Positions 35,583 to 45,877 of a stretch of 64,000 nucleotides of DNA are shown here, piece after piece. Position 1 is the first letter of the stretch. Each line of letters starts with the position of its first letter. The notes beneath the pieces were generated by a model that saw only the letters and a list, made by a program, of their open reading frames with translations, was not told the DNA's origin and searched no databases. The stretch spans positions 496,001 through 560,000 of the forward strand of contig NZ_NTLB01000004.1 in assembly GCF_002514725.1 (NCBI RefSeq), read 5' to 3'. Source of the DNA: Mangrovitalea sediminis. GTDB lineage: Bacteria > Pseudomonadota > Gammaproteobacteria > Pseudomonadales > Oleiphilaceae. The translations under genes and the position numbers were made by a program.

Positions 35583-36098
35583 TCAATGGGATCTGCGGCG
35601 ATCGTAAACCACGAAGCTGTAAGAATAGGGATTCTGCTCCGAAGCACCATGTTCCTGAGCGGCAACCTCTTCCCACTCATCCCAGTTCACTTCCGGAAAA
35701 TACACGTCTCCCTCGACATCCGCATGCACCTGAGTGATGTATAGGCGGTCCATCAACGGCAGCGCTTCCTTGTATAGCTGACCACCTCCGATCACGACCA
35801 TCTCATCCACACCATCCAGCTCAGCCTGGGCTTGGGCACGGCGAAACGCCTCGTCCAGATTGCCCGCCCGAGCCGCTCCCGCAGGACAAGCCCAGTCAGG
35901 ATCGCTGGTCACAACAATATTCAGTCGCCCCGGCAGGGGCCGGCCGATTGACTCGAAGGTGCGCCGGCCCATGATTATCGGCTTCTGCATCGTCACTTCC
36001 TTGAAATACCGCAAATCCTCCGGCAAATACCAAGGCAGCTTGTTATTGCGTCCGATGACACGATTACGCGACATCGCAACAATCAGAGTTTTTCTCAT
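35583..36098 (-). CDS. folA: Dihydrofolate reductase
   Basis: 171 residues. Reduces dihydrofolate to tetrahydrofolate with NADPH, recycling the cofactor oxidised by ThyA. The N terminus has IVAMSRNRVIGRNNKLPWYLPEDLRYFK (in part), with the active-site acidic residue in LPEDL, then IMGRRTFESIGRPLPGR and VIGGGQLYKEAL. It is the last gene of a minus-strand run TSUP-lgt-thyA-folA, 21 nt after thyA. Confidence 0.96.
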   Translation of the reverse strand: MRKTLIVAMSRNRVIGRNNKLPWYLPEDLRYFKEVTMQKPIIMGRRTFESIGRPLPGRLNIVVTSDPDWACPAGAARAGNLDEAFRRAQAQAELDGVDEMVVIGGGQLYKEALPLMDRLYITQVHADVEGDVYFPEVNWDEWEEVAAQEHGASEQNPYSYSFVVYDRRRSH

Positions 36099-36119
36099 AT
36101 CAGGATGATCCTGTACTTC

Positions 36120-36959
36120 TCAGACAGCGATGGGAGCCTTGATCGCCGGCCAGGGGTCGTAATCCACGAATTCGAAATCCTCGAGTTCGTACTCGAACAG
36201 TGAGGCCGGCTTCCGGCGGATCACCAGCTTGGGCAAAGCCCTGGGGCTGCGACGCAACTGCTCGTAGACAATTTCTTCAGTGATGTGGTTTTGATAGAGG
36301 TGACAATCCCCGAAGGTATGCACGAACTCTCCGACGTCCAAATCACACTGTTGCGCGATCATGTGCGTCAACAGGCTGTAGGACGCAATATTGAACGGCA
36401 CGCCAAGAAACAGGTCCGCACTCCGCTGGTAAAGCTGGCAGGACAAGCGGCCATCGGCGACATAGAACTGGAACAGACAGTGGCAGGGCGCCAGCGCCAT
36501 ACGACCGTTTTCCGCATTTTCCTGTGGCCCTACAGACTCGTCAGGGAGATCTGCCGGGTTCCAGGCGGAGACGATAAGGCGCCGGGAATTCGGTTTGCGG
36601 CGTATCTGATCGACCACCTCAGCAATCTGATCGATGACACGACCATCCGGACATTGCCAGCTACGCCACTGCTTGCCGTAGATCGGCCCCAGCTCGCCAT
36701 TGTCCAGGGCCCACTCGTCCCAGATGGAGACCTTACGCTCGTTCAACCAGCGGTTATCCGTCGAACCCTGCAGAAACCACAGCAATTCGACGATCACGCT
36801 GCGCAGGTGCACCTTCTTGGTGGTAACCAGAGGGAAGCCCTGTGACAGGTCGAAACGTAGTTGACGCCCAAAGACAGAGCGGGTTCCAACGCCCGTACGA
36901 TCACCGCGGTCGGTCCCTGTCTCCAGGATATCGGTCATCAGGTCCAAATACGCCTGCAT
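36120..36959 (-). CDS. thyA: Thymidylate synthase
   Basis: 279 residues. Makes dTMP from dUMP using methylene-tetrahydrofolate. The active-site Cys is in [13 protein letters not shown], with the dUMP phosphate-binding arginines in [10 protein letters not shown] and [20 protein letters not shown] and the conserved [12 protein letters not shown]. Compared with the 264-residue E. coli enzyme it has a short insert ([14 protein letters not shown]) before the active-site loop. The start follows the lgt stop by 5 nt. Confidence 0.97.
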   Translation of the reverse strand: MQAYLDLMTDILETGTDRGDRTGVGTRSVFGRQLRFDLSQGFPLVTTKKVHLRSVIVELLWFLQGSTDNRWLNERKVSIWDEWALDNGELGPIYGKQWRSWQCPDGRVIDQIAEVVDQIRRKPNSRRLIVSAWNPADLPDESVGPQENAENGRMALAPCHCLFQFYVADGRLSCQLYQRSADLFLGVPFNIASYSLLTHMIAQQCDLDVGEFVHTFGDCHLYQNHITEEIVYEQLRRSPRALPKLVIRRKPASLFEYELEDFEFVDYDPWPAIKAPIAV

Positions 36960-36964
36960 GTTTT

Positions 36965-37780
36965 TCAGGTCCCCTCATCGACGGCGCGGGTCACTCTGGC
37001 CTGACGCCGATAGGCCCAAACCAGCAAGATGATACCCACAAGGATCATCGGCAACGACAGCAACTGCCCCATGGTCATCCAATGAAAGGCGATAAACCCC
37101 AACTGGCGGTCCGGTTGACGGACAAACTCGACCAGGAAGCGGAAAATACCGTAGAGCAGCAGGAATAATCCCGACGGAGCCATTCTAGGCCGCTCCTTAC
37201 GCGTATACAGCCACAATACCGTGAACAGAACGATCCCTTCCAGCCCAAATTCATAAAGCTGCGAGGGGTGACGCGGAAGGTTGTCGGGTGCTCGCGGGAA
37301 CACCATGCCCCAAGGCAGATCCGTTGGCCGGCCCCAAAGCTCGCCATTGATGAAGTTACCCAGGCGACCCGCCGCCAAGCCGACGGGAACCAGCGGCGCC
37401 ACAAAATCGGCCAACTGGAAGAAGGTCGAATTCACCTTGCGCGCAAAAAGCAACATGGCGAGCATGACCCCGATCAGCCCGCCATGGAACGACATGCCGC
37501 CGGTCCATACTTCAAACAGCCAAAGCGGATGTGCCAGGAAGTAGTCGAAGTTGTAAAACAGGACATATCCCAGACGACCGCCCAGGATCACGCCGATAGC
37601 GATGTAGAACAACAGGTCGCCCATCTGTTCTTCGTTAATCGGCGACCAGGGTTTACGGGTGCGCATACGGCCCAACCACCAGCCGCACACAAAGCCCACC
37701 AGATACATCAGGCCATACCAGTGAATTTTCAGGGGGCCCAGTTTCAGGGCTATCGGATTGAAGTCTGGATACTTCAGCAT
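36965..37780 (-). CDS. lgt: Prolipoprotein diacylglyceryl transferase
   Basis: 271 residues, seven membrane helices. Transfers diacylglycerol from phosphatidylglycerol to the lipobox Cys of prolipoproteins. The signature region [20 protein letters not shown] (about 140-160), with catalytic-site Arg and Asn, and [14 protein letters not shown] are present. ATG 37780 is preceded by GCGAGGCCGAC; an in-frame ATG 30 nt upstream has no such site. It lies between the TSUP gene and thyA. Confidence 0.95.
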   Translation of the reverse strand: MLKYPDFNPIALKLGPLKIHWYGLMYLVGFVCGWWLGRMRTRKPWSPINEEQMGDLLFYIAIGVILGGRLGYVLFYNFDYFLAHPLWLFEVWTGGMSFHGGLIGVMLAMLLFARKVNSTFFQLADFVAPLVPVGLAAGRLGNFINGELWGRPTDLPWGMVFPRAPDNLPRHPSQLYEFGLEGIVLFTVLWLYTRKERPRMAPSGLFLLLYGIFRFLVEFVRQPDRQLGFIAFHWMTMGQLLSLPMILVGIILLVWAYRRQARVTRAVDEGT

Positions 37781-37802
37781 GTCGGCCTCGCCAGTCGAAC
37801 CA

Positions 37803-38600
37803 TTATGCAATCAGAAAATGCGACCCCACGACCAGCAACAGCAAAGCAAAAGTCCGCTTCAGCCAGACATGAGACAGCTTGTGGGCCAGGATGGCTCCTA
37901 CCCGCGCAAACGGAACACTCGTCAGGACGATTCCGATCAGCGCCGGCAGGTAGATAAACCCGGCGGAATAGGGCGGCAAATGCGGTTCGCCCCAACCGGT
38001 ATAGACATTGGCTACCGCCCCGGCCACCGCTATGGGCAAGCCACAGGCAGCGGAAGTACCGACGGCCGCCTGCATGCGCACGTTGCACCAGCTCAGGAAG
38101 GGCACCGTCAAGGTCCCCCCTCCAATACCGAAAATCGCCGAAGCCCAGCCGATAAAGCCGCCGGCTGATCCCAACCCCACAGCTCCCGGCACATCGCGGG
38201 ATGCCTTGGGTTTGACATCCCAGACCATGCGCACGGCCATCAGCAAGGCAAAGACACCGATGATTTTCTGCAACATGGGCCCGCTGAGAAGCGCCGCAGT
38301 CTGAGCCCCCAATGCCGCACCGATCACGATTCCGACCGCCATCGGCCGAAAAATATCCCAACGCACGCCACCTTTCTGATGATGCGTGCGAATCGAGCTC
38401 AGTGAGGTAAAGGCGATCGTCGCCAGGGAGGTCCCCACAGCGAGATGAGTCATGGCATCAGTGCCAACGCCCTGCAGGTGAAAACTGAGAATAAGCGCTG
38501 GGACAATGATCAGGCCGCCGCCAATACCGAACAAGCCGGCCAGAGTACCGGCAAACGCGCCCACGAGAAGGTAAATTACCAGCGATGTCAGTATGGTCAT
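37803..38600 (-). CDS. TauE/SafE (TSUP) membrane transporter, second copy
   Basis: 265 residues, eight membrane helices with paired family loops [20 protein letters not shown] (near residue 20) and [20 protein letters not shown] (near 155). A TSUP gene often stands next to lgt in gammaproteobacteria. Substrate unknown, probably a small sulfur-containing or organic anion. The start is uncertain: ATG 38600 opens the first helix as in relatives, but GTG/ATG starts up to 63 nt upstream are in frame and no strong Shine-Dalgarno decides. Confidence 0.85.
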   Translation of the reverse strand: MTILTSLVIYLLVGAFAGTLAGLFGIGGGLIIVPALILSFHLQGVGTDAMTHLAVGTSLATIAFTSLSSIRTHHQKGGVRWDIFRPMAVGIVIGAALGAQTAALLSGPMLQKIIGVFALLMAVRMVWDVKPKASRDVPGAVGLGSAGGFIGWASAIFGIGGGTLTVPFLSWCNVRMQAAVGTSAACGLPIAVAGAVANVYTGWGEPHLPPYSAGFIYLPALIGIVLTSVPFARVGAILAHKLSHVWLKRTFALLLLVVGSHFLIA

Positions 38601-38761
38601 AGCGCTAGCAGGTTCCGGAAAACTTGGGGGTGGTATCATACACAACCCGGCGACCACCTGCATAAAAGGATGCAGGTAAGGAAAGCCCGTTGCGCAGGAC
38701 GCCAGAAGCCGACGAGCGATCCTTGCAGGCCGTCGGAAATCGTCTGATGTGGAGTTTTACC

Positions 38762-39529
38762 GTGTGCCTGATGCTATTTGCGTTGCAGCAACACCCACGC
38801 TTCCCACTCATTCTCGCGGCGAACCGCGATGAATTCCATGCCCGCCCCACCCTTGCGATGCATTGGTGGCCGGATCGCGATATCCTCGCCGGACGCGACG
38901 AACAGTCCGGCGGCACCTGGATGGGAATTACGAGGAATGGCCGTGTCGCCGCCGTCACCAATTACCGCTCGGGACGCCCCGAGCCCGCCTCGCGCAGCCG
39001 CGGCGAACTCCCGTTAAAGGCACTGGCAGGAGAACACGAAAACCCTGACTTTGCGAAAACCCTGGAGCAGGATGCCGACCTATATGGCGGTTTCAACCTG
39101 ATTTGGCTGAATGGTCGTGGCGGACTCTACAGCAGCAATCGCGACAACGTCAGCTTCCGGCGCATGTTTCGTGGCACTTTCGGCCTAAGCAATCACCTAC
39201 TGCAAACCGCCTGGCCCAAAGTTGAACGGGGCCGCACCGCTCTCAAGCAAGTTATGACTGCAGCAACCTCGGTGGAGGAACTACACGAACAGTTGCTGAC
39301 CATGCTGGGCGACACTCTCCAGGCGCCCGACAGCAACCTGCCAGACACCGGCGTTGGACCAGAAACGGAACGCTTCCTGTCGCCTCTGTTTATTCGCGGG
39401 CCAGGCTACGGAACCCGCGCCAGCACGGTCATTACCCGCGACACCAACGGCACACTCACCGTCAGCGAAATCAGCTTCGGCCCCGATGGCCGGCGAGAAG
39501 GCGAACAACGTTTCCAGTGGCAACCCTGA
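38762..39529 (+). CDS. NRDE/TANGO2-family protein with N-terminal Cys
   Basis: 255 residues. The family signature ILAANRDEFHARPT (residue about 18-31) and GGTWMGITRNGRVAAVTNYR (about 58-77) are clear. Relatives include TANGO2, linked to haem and lipid handling in eukaryotes; the bacterial role is not settled. GTG 38762 is taken as the start because GGAG stands 7 nt before it and the protein then begins Met-Cys, the conserved N-terminal-nucleophile-like Cys2; a longer frame from 38690 would bury it. It is convergent with the PilZ gene, with 12 nt between the stops. Confidence 0.85.
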   Translation: MCLMLFALQQHPRFPLILAANRDEFHARPTLAMHWWPDRDILAGRDEQSGGTWMGITRNGRVAAVTNYRSGRPEPASRSRGELPLKALAGEHENPDFAKTLEQDADLYGGFNLIWLNGRGGLYSSNRDNVSFRRMFRGTFGLSNHLLQTAWPKVERGRTALKQVMTAATSVEELHEQLLTMLGDTLQAPDSNLPDTGVGPETERFLSPLFIRGPGYGTRASTVITRDTNGTLTVSEISFGPDGRREGEQRFQWQP

Positions 39530-39541
39530 GCCGGGAATGGA

Positions 39542-40102
39542 TTATGTCGGGTCCTGCCGCTCACGTCGCTGACGCAGGGCCCGGGACTGGCACTCCAGCA
39601 CATGCTGCACCAGCACTTCACGATCGGCCTCGGCAAGATTCTCGAAGTCCGCACGGATAAGATAGCCATCCCCACTCTGATCGCAGGAAATGACGCGGGC
39701 AACAATTCGCACGTGTTCGCCGTCGGGATAAAACACCAGATTCAGCACCACATGCTCACCGGTCTTGTACCATTCGTCGACGGGGAACAAGATACCGCCA
39801 GCACTGAGGCTGACGTCCTCCACACGGAGATCGGCAGATTCCGATGCGCCAGCCTGGCGAAACATCTCCATCATCAGATTGAGCTTGCGGTCCAGCAACG
39901 CCAGCGTTTTGCCCAGCCGGGGCGATTCCTCGGAGACAACCTCCAGCTCGTAGCGCAGCTCCTGCTCCAGCGTTTCCAGTTTCGCGTTCATGGAAAGCCG
40001 GGACAGCTCAGACGCCAGCTCCACCTCATCACGCAGCCGCGCGTGACTCATCGCAACGCGATCCTTGATCCGAAAATACCGACGCCTTTCTTTACCCTGC
40101 CA
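39542..40102 (-). CDS. PilZ-domain protein with helical insertion
   Basis: 186 residues. Probable c-di-GMP effector. The RxxxR ligand motif is Arg8-RYF-Arg12 at the very N terminus. The second PilZ motif (VSLSAGGILF) comes only near residue 100, after a long, mostly helical heptad-like stretch (SELSRLSMNAKLETLEQELR onward). In this motif the usual Asp/Asn appears as Ser. Such a split arrangement resembles the oligomeric PilZ protein XC6012 of Xanthomonas. GTG 40102 has GGAG 7 nt upstream and was preferred to ATG 40162. It is convergent with the NRDE gene and divergent from xseB. Confidence 0.8.
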   Translation of the reverse strand, partial: WQGKERRRYFRIKDRVAMSHARLRDEVELASELSRLSMNAKLETLEQELRYELEVVSEESPRLGKTLALLDRKLNLMMEMFRQAGASESADLRVEDVSLSAGGILFPVDEWYKTGEHVVLNLVFYPDGEHVRIVARVISCDQSGDGYLIRADFENLAEADREVLVQHVLECQSRALRQRRERQDPT

Positions 40103-40281
40103 CACGCTGGCTCTCCACAGATCGATCAAAAGAAGTCCTGGCGGTGATTGACACCCTACCATTAAGCATACCCCGTAACGGCTATCCAGGCCGCATTTTC
40201 AGGCAATACCTCGCATGCGGAAGGCTTTGCAACCGGACAAGGTCAAAAAACCGAATGGGGCAACAACGCCAGCTTCGCTGT

Positions 40282-40287
40282 TATACT
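40282..40287 (+). promoter_or_regulatory. -10 element of the xseB-ispA promoter
   Basis: TATACT, 41 nt before the xseB ATG. No clear -35 is seen. Confidence 0.4.
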
Positions 40288-40327
40288 GGCGCCTCCTTTT
40301 TCACCGATAATGATCGACAGGGCCATC

Positions 40328-40582
40328 ATGACAGAGGAAGGCGTTACCCGCGTTGCCGATTTCGAGAAGGCACTCAGCGAACTGGAGGAACTCGTTCGCA
40401 AACTGGAACAGGGTGAGTTGTCGCTTGAACAGTCCCTTGCCGCCTTTGAGCGCGGCGTAAAGCTGACACGTGAATGCCAGACTGCGCTGCGCTCGGCCGA
40501 ACAACGCGTTCAGCAGTTAATGCAACGGGAAGATGGCAGCGTTGAGAGTATGCCGTTTCAGCCGGATGCCGATGCAGAATGA
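40328..40582 (+). CDS. xseB: Exodeoxyribonuclease VII small subunit
   Basis: 84 residues, normal for XseB. It binds the large subunit XseA in a nuclease that degrades single-stranded DNA. The conserved [20 protein letters not shown] and [20 protein letters not shown] are present. ATG 40328 fits the family N terminus; an ATG 18 nt earlier is in frame. It overlaps ispA by 4 nt (ATGA), the usual xseB-ispA-dxs order. Confidence 0.95.
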   Translation: MTEEGVTRVADFEKALSELEELVRKLEQGELSLEQSLAAFERGVKLTRECQTALRSAEQRVQQLMQREDGSVESMPFQPDADAE

Positions 40583-41463
40583 GTGTCGAAAACTACTTTC
40601 AGCAGTGCCGTGCGCAAATCGATGCGGCATTGGACCGCGCGCTGCCCACGCCGGAACAGCGCTTCGGCCAGCTTCACGAAGCCATGCGCTACAGTGTTCT
40701 GGGCGACGGCAAGCGTATTCGCCCCGTCCTGACCCTGGCGACGGCCGAAGCCTTCTCGGTCCCCGTTGAACGGGTACTGGCGCCAGCCTGCGCCGTAGAG
40801 CTGATCCATGCGTATTCGCTGATCCACGACGATCTGCCCGCCATGGATGATGACGACCTGCGCCGTGGACGTCCCACCTGCCATATTGCCTTTGATGAAG
40901 CCACCGCTATCCTGGCCGGTGACGCGCTCCAGGCACTGGCCTTTGAACTCCTGGCTACGGCACCAGCGCTGTCTGCCGATATCCGCTTGCGCATGATCCA
41001 GGCGCTGACCAGTGCCAGCGGACATAGTGGAATGGTGGGGGGACAGGCTATCGACCTCGCTGCTGTCGGCGCTCAACCGCGCCTCGAGGATATCGAGCGG
41101 ATGCACCGCTGCAAGACCGGGGCACTGATCGAGTGTGCCGTCAACCTGGGCGCCCTGACCGCAGCCGACGCGGCCACTCCCTGGATGGACGGATTGCAAC
41201 ACTACGCCCAATCGATTGGCTTGGCGTTTCAGGTCCAGGACGACATCCTCGACGTCGAGGGGCAAACCGAAACGCTGGGCAAGCAACAAGGTGCCGATAT
41301 CGCTCGCAACAAGCCCACCTATCCAACCCTCTTGGGCATGGACGGCGCCAAACAGCTGCTGCAGCGTCTGCACCAGCATGCGTGCGACAGCGTGTCCTCA
41401 CTGGGTTCGCGTGGTGAGCGATTAAGGGCGATTGCCGACTTCGTGGTACAGCGTCATCGCTGA
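40579..41463 (+). CDS. ispA: Farnesyl diphosphate synthase
   Basis: 294 residues. Condenses isopentenyl and dimethylallyl diphosphate into FPP for quinones and undecaprenyl carriers. The first Asp-rich motif [19 protein letters not shown] lies near residue 86-104, with the second, DDILDVEG, near 224-231. The short insertion between the first Asp residues is the type-II bacterial FPP pattern. It overlaps xseB by 4 nt and precedes dxs by 125 nt. Confidence 0.96.
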   Translation: MSVENYFQQCRAQIDAALDRALPTPEQRFGQLHEAMRYSVLGDGKRIRPVLTLATAEAFSVPVERVLAPACAVELIHAYSLIHDDLPAMDDDDLRRGRPTCHIAFDEATAILAGDALQALAFELLATAPALSADIRLRMIQALTSASGHSGMVGGQAIDLAAVGAQPRLEDIERMHRCKTGALIECAVNLGALTAADAATPWMDGLQHYAQSIGLAFQVQDDILDVEGQTETLGKQQGADIARNKPTYPTLLGMDGAKQLLQRLHQHACDSVSSLGSRGERLRAIADFVVQRHR

Positions 41464-41545
41464 ACAGGGGCCAGTATGGCCTCCAGCTCCTTGTTTAGCG
41501 CCCGAGATTTGCCGCTAAGCAATGAAATCAACCGCATTGATCCCG

Positions 41546-41551
41546 TATAAT
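41546..41551 (+). promoter_or_regulatory. -10 element of the dxs promoter
   Basis: Perfect TATAAT, 37 nt before ATG 41589. A transcript from here would start at about 41558, after an alternative in-frame ATG at 41550, which supports the later start of dxs. Confidence 0.5.
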
Positions 41552-41588
41552 GCGGATATCATTTCGCAAAACTGAAGCTCAGAGCCGG

Positions 41589-43532
41589 ATGCAGGACACC
41601 TACGTATTTCAGGAAATTCCCACACGGCGCCCTAACACACCGTTGCTGGACCGCATCGATTCACCGGCCCAACTCCGCTTACTGGACGACGACCAGCTGG
41701 TTCAGGTGGCAAGGGAACTCCGCTCGTTTCTACTCTGGTCTGTCGGCCAGTCCGGTGGACATTTCGGCGCAGGCCTCGGCGTGATCGAACTGACACTGGC
41801 ATTGCACTATGTGTTCAACACGCCGGAAGATCGCCTGGTCTGGGATGTGGGCCATCAGGCTTATCCGCACAAGATCCTGACGGGCCGGCGCGAGCAGTTG
41901 ACCAGCATCCGCAAACGGGATGGGCTGGCCGGTTTTCCCAACCGCGGCGAAAGCGAATACGACACCTTCGGGGTCGGCCATTCCAGCACCTCGATCAGCG
42001 CTGCGCTGGGCATGGCAATTGCCGCACGCCTGAAAGGCATCTCCCGCAAGAGCATTGCGGTCATCGGCGATGGCGCCATGACGGCAGGCCTGGCTTTCGA
42101 GGCGTTGAACCATGCCAGCGATCTCGATTCAGACCTGCTGGTCGTTCTCAACGACAACGACATGTCGATTTCCCACAATGTCGGCGGCCTCTCCAACTAT
42201 TTCGCCCGCCTGCTGTCGAGCCGCACCTATAACCAGATGCGTGACAGCAGCAAGAAAGTCCTGTCCAGCGCCCCAAACCTCATGGCGCTGGCCAAGAAAA
42301 CCGAAGAACACGTCAAGGGCATGATTTCCCCCGGCACGCTGTTCGAGGAGCTAGGGTTCAACTATATCGGGCCAGTCGACGGCCACGACCTGCCCTTGCT
42401 GCTGGAAACCCTGCGCAATATTCGCGACCTGGATGGCCCCCAGTTCCTTCACGTGGTCACCCAGAAAGGCAAGGGCTTCGCACCGGCCGAGCGCGACCCG
42501 ATTGGCTACCACGCCATCAACAAGATCGAACCGAAGCCCACGGTACAGCCCACGCCGGTCCCAAGCGCACCGAAAAAACCCAAATACTCCAATGTATTCG
42601 GGCAATGGCTGTGCGACATGGCCGAAGCGGACCCTCGTGTCGTCGGCATAACCCCGGCCATGCGTGAAGGCTCTGACCTGGTAGCGTTTTCCGAACGCTT
42701 CCCGGATCGCTATTTCGACGTCGCCATTGCTGAACAGCATGCCGTGACCCTGGCAGCAGGATTGGCTTGCGACGGCGCCAAGCCAGTGGTGGCCATCTAT
42801 TCGACCTTCCTGCAGCGAGCATACGATCAACTGATCCACGACGTTGCAATCCAGAACCTCGACGTCCTGTTCGCCATCGATCGTGCCGGACTGGTCGGCG
42901 AGGACGGCCCCACCCACGCCGGGGCCTTCGACCTGACCTACCTGCGCTGCGTGCCGAACATGGTGATCATGGTACCTTCCGACGAGAACGAAACCCGTCA
43001 GATGCTGTATACAGGCCTCGAACATACCGGCCCAGCAGCTGTGCGCTACCCTCGCGGCACGGGTCCCGGCACGGAAATCGTCGCAGAGATGAGCGCCCTG
43101 CCCCTGGGCAAGGGCCGCCTGGCCCGCCAGGGTCATCGGGTGGCGATTCTCGCTTTCGGGACCGTACTCGCCGCTGGCCTGGAGGCTGCCGAACCCTTGA
43201 ACGCCACTGTCGCCGACATGCGGTTCGTCAAACCACTGGACGAGGCATTGATCGACAGCCTCGCAGACAGTCATGACCTGTTGGTGACGTTGGAAGAAAA
43301 CGTGATTGCCGGTGGCGCGGGCTCTGCCGTGGTGGAATATCTCAACAGCCGCAGCCGCACCCTGCCCGTGCTGCAACTGGGCCTACCTGACCGTTTCGTC
43401 GATCACGGAAAGCACAGCGAGCAACTTCACGAATGCGGACTGGACGCCGAAGGCATCCTGTCTTCTATTCGTCACCGTCTGCAGACATTGGAAAAAGACA
43501 CTCAGAACCTGCGCCTGGCACAGCACCTCTGA
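41589..43532 (+). CDS. dxs: 1-deoxy-D-xylulose-5-phosphate synthase
   Basis: 647 residues. First enzyme of the MEP isoprenoid pathway; thiamine-diphosphate dependent, joining pyruvate and glyceraldehyde 3-phosphate. The TPP motif [17 protein letters not shown] is near residue 155, with the conserved His in GHQAYPHK near 85 and the second-half [16 protein letters not shown] and [15 protein letters not shown]. It supplies the precursors used by ispA just upstream. It is convergent with ribA. Confidence 0.97.
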   Translation: MQDTYVFQEIPTRRPNTPLLDRIDSPAQLRLLDDDQLVQVARELRSFLLWSVGQSGGHFGAGLGVIELTLALHYVFNTPEDRLVWDVGHQAYPHKILTGRREQLTSIRKRDGLAGFPNRGESEYDTFGVGHSSTSISAALGMAIAARLKGISRKSIAVIGDGAMTAGLAFEALNHASDLDSDLLVVLNDNDMSISHNVGGLSNYFARLLSSRTYNQMRDSSKKVLSSAPNLMALAKKTEEHVKGMISPGTLFEELGFNYIGPVDGHDLPLLLETLRNIRDLDGPQFLHVVTQKGKGFAPAERDPIGYHAINKIEPKPTVQPTPVPSAPKKPKYSNVFGQWLCDMAEADPRVVGITPAMREGSDLVAFSERFPDRYFDVAIAEQHAVTLAAGLACDGAKPVVAIYSTFLQRAYDQLIHDVAIQNLDVLFAIDRAGLVGEDGPTHAGAFDLTYLRCVPNMVIMVPSDENETRQMLYTGLEHTGPAAVRYPRGTGPGTEIVAEMSALPLGKGRLARQGHRVAILAFGTVLAAGLEAAEPLNATVADMRFVKPLDEALIDSLADSHDLLVTLEENVIAGGAGSAVVEYLNSRSRTLPVLQLGLPDRFVDHGKHSEQLHECGLDAEGILSSIRHRLQTLEKDTQNLRLAQHL

Positions 43533-43546
43533 GCAGAGGATAGATC

Positions 43547-43576
43547 GGCGCCGGGCAGCTGATGATGCCTGGCGCC
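43547..43576. terminator. Hairpin between convergent dxs and ribA
   Basis: 11-bp arms GGCGCCGGGCA / TGCCTGGCGCC with one G-T pair and an 8-nt loop. No T run follows, so termination strength is unclear. Confidence 0.5.
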
Positions 43577-43584
43577 GGGATAAC

Positions 43585-44196
43585 TCAAAGCGCGTCGTCG
43601 TCCTGATGGGTGTTCAGCCAGTGGCCCATCTTCGACATTTTCGTATCCAGGTAATGTTCGTTGTGAGGATTGCGCCCCACTTGCAGCGATACCCGCTCGA
43701 CGACATCGATACCCAATTCCCTCAGGGCTTCCACCTTCTTCGGATTATTGGTCATCAAGCGCAGTTGGTGAATGCCCAGATGCGCCAGCATGTCCTTGCA
43801 CATGCTGTAGTCACGCAGGTCGGCGGCAAAGCCCAGGCGCTCGTTAGCTTCGACGGTATCCGCCCCCTCATCCTGTAAATGGTAGGCTCGGATCTTGTTG
43901 AGCAAGCCGATACCCCGGCCTTCCTGTCGAAGATAGAGAAGAATACCGCGCCCCTCACGGGCAATACTGCGCAACGCCTCTTCCAGCTGATAACCGCAGT
44001 CACAGCGCATACTGAACAGGGCATCGCCGGTGAGACACTCGGAATGGGTACGACCGAGAACCGGTGCACCATCGGTAACGTCACCGAGTGTCAGCGCCAC
44101 GTGCTCTCTGCCCGTATCCGGTTCTTCGAAGCCGTGCATGCGAAAGACCCCGAACGGCGTCGGGAGACGGCAAGAATCAATGAAACGAACGACCAC
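43585..44196 (-). CDS. ribA: GTP cyclohydrolase II
   Basis: 203 residues. Opens GTP to the first riboflavin precursor. The zinc Cys cluster is in [20 protein letters not shown] (Cys near 56, 67 and 69), and the catalytic [16 protein letters not shown] follows. GTG 44196 is chosen because GAGG stands 7 nt upstream and the protein then begins at [14 protein letters not shown] as in relatives; an ATG 33 nt and another 90 nt upstream lack a site. It is the last gene of the minus-strand block that includes moaCA. Confidence 0.94.
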   Translation of the reverse strand: MVVRFIDSCRLPTPFGVFRMHGFEEPDTGREHVALTLGDVTDGAPVLGRTHSECLTGDALFSMRCDCGYQLEEALRSIAREGRGILLYLRQEGRGIGLLNKIRAYHLQDEGADTVEANERLGFAADLRDYSMCKDMLAHLGIHQLRLMTNNPKKVEALRELGIDVVERVSLQVGRNPHNEHYLDTKMSKMGHWLNTHQDDDAL

Positions 44197-44315
44197 CGGA
44201 TAACCTCGCAATTCTAAAGGCCGCGGCATTTTAGCAGAAGGCGCGACGGACAGCGACACGGCGTCGCGGGCTAAAGCGGCCATCATCGCCTGTCACGGAT
44301 GGATTGAGTAGCTCC

Positions 44316-45326
44316 CTAACCGCCTGTCGCATTCATAAAGCGCAGGATCTGCGGTTCGGATTGCAGGTCGAAGTGATGCCGTTCAGGCTTGACCGTCATG
44401 GCCTCAACGATGGCCCGCCGCAGCGGCGCATCGTCTTCGGGATGAGCCCGCACAACGGCGCGGAGATCCACCGAGTGCTCGTTACCGAGGCACAGTAACA
44501 AGCGCCCCTCGGCAGTCAGTCGCACCCGGTTACAGGCAGCACAGAAGTTCTCACTGTGCGGCGAAATAAAACCGATGCGGCTTTCATGGCCGGGCACCCG
44601 GTAGTATCGTGACGGGCCACCTGAATCATCGGCAATGGGCTCCAGAGGAAATGCCGGCGCCAACAGCCCCCTCACTTCCTCGCTGGAACAGAATGCCTCA
44701 TGACGGCTGTGCTCAGAGATCACGCCCAGCGGCATCTCTTCGATAAAACTGATGTCCAGTCGACGCTCCAGCGCAAAACGGACCAGGTCACTCACCTCAT
44801 CGTCATTGCGTCCGCGCAGAATGACCGCATTCAACTTGATACGCTGGAAACCGGCGGCACGTGCGGTTTCAATCCCCGCCAACACCTGAGCCAACTGGCC
44901 CGTGCGGGTTAGTTGGCGAAAGCGGTCCTCATCCAGGCTGTCGAGACTGACATTAATCCGCTTAACGCCTGCCGCCGCCAGCGATGACGCAAACTCTGCC
45001 AGGCGCCCGCCATTGGTCGTCATACAGAGTTCGTCGAGCCCCGCCAAGTTACCCAGTTGCGAGGCCAGATCCACCAAACCACGCCTGACCAGAGGCTCCC
45101 CTCCGGTCAGACGTATCTTGCGGACGCCAAGTTCGACGAAGACACGGGCAATACGGGCCATTTCCTCAATACTGAGGACCTGGGCCCGCGGCAGGAAGGT
45201 CATATCCTCCGCCATGCAATACACGCAACGGAAATCACAGCGGTCCGTGACCGACAACCGCAGATAGGTGACCCGACGGCCAAATCTGTCGATCAACATA
45301 GAGTCGGTTCCGCTGGCACCAGACAT
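44316..45326 (-). CDS. moaA: GTP 3',8-cyclase, molybdenum cofactor step 1
   Basis: 336 residues. Radical-SAM enzyme that converts GTP for molybdopterin synthesis together with MoaC. The N-terminal 4Fe-4S motif is CDFRCVYC (CxxxCxxC, near residue 32-39). A C-terminal cluster is at [18 protein letters not shown], and the essential GG is the final pair of residues (NATGG). Its ATG directly follows the moaC stop with no gap. RBS for it lies within moaC. Confidence 0.96.
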   Translation of the reverse strand: MSGASGTDSMLIDRFGRRVTYLRLSVTDRCDFRCVYCMAEDMTFLPRAQVLSIEEMARIARVFVELGVRKIRLTGGEPLVRRGLVDLASQLGNLAGLDELCMTTNGGRLAEFASSLAAAGVKRINVSLDSLDEDRFRQLTRTGQLAQVLAGIETARAAGFQRIKLNAVILRGRNDDEVSDLVRFALERRLDISFIEEMPLGVISEHSRHEAFCSSEEVRGLLAPAFPLEPIADDSGGPSRYYRVPGHESRIGFISPHSENFCAACNRVRLTAEGRLLLCLGNEHSVDLRAVVRAHPEDDAPLRRAIVEAMTVKPERHHFDLQSEPQILRFMNATGG

Positions 45327-45845
45327 TCAGCGCACCTCGCCTGTCGCGTCGGCCACCCAGTGCCCGGAACGTCCGCCGGACTTTTCCAGCAACCGAGTCG
45401 ACTCGATGACCATACCCCGGTCGACGGCTTTGCACATATCGTATAGCGTCAAGGCTGTCACGGAAGCTGCTGTGAGCGCTTCCATCTCCACACCTGTACG
45501 GTCCGCCAGGCGACACAGCACTTCGATGCGCAGGCCTGCGCTGTCGTCACAGGGAGCAATATCCACTTTGACGGCCGTCAGGTTAAGCGCATGACAGAGC
45601 GGAATCAGTTCATGGGTCTTTTTAGCCGCCATGATACCGGCGATGCGGGCGGTCGCCAGCACATCCCCTTTCGGGTGACGTCCTTCCAGCACCATATCCA
45701 GTGTCGCGGGTTGCATCCGAATAATGGCCTCGGCACGCGCCTCGCGCTGCGTTACAGCCTTGCCGGTGACGTCAACCATACGTGCCGCGCCACTCTCATC
45801 CAGATGCGTCAATCGAGTCACGTTACAGTCACCTCCCGCCTGCAC
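45327..45845 (-). CDS. moaC: Cyclic pyranopterin monophosphate synthase
   Basis: 172 residues. Acts after MoaA to form cyclic pyranopterin monophosphate. Conserved segments are [24 protein letters not shown]-type [16 protein letters not shown] near 75-90, and [10 protein letters not shown] near 138, with the active-site Asp and Lys. Directly upstream of moaA and 32 nt after the MutT/ThiE gene. Confidence 0.96.
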   Translation of the reverse strand: MQAGGDCNVTRLTHLDESGAARMVDVTGKAVTQREARAEAIIRMQPATLDMVLEGRHPKGDVLATARIAGIMAAKKTHELIPLCHALNLTAVKVDIAPCDDSAGLRIEVLCRLADRTGVEMEALTAASVTALTLYDMCKAVDRGMVIESTRLLEKSGGRSGHWVADATGEVR

Positions 45846-45877
45846 TTACGTTTCTGACAGGATACCAGATGCGCGAC

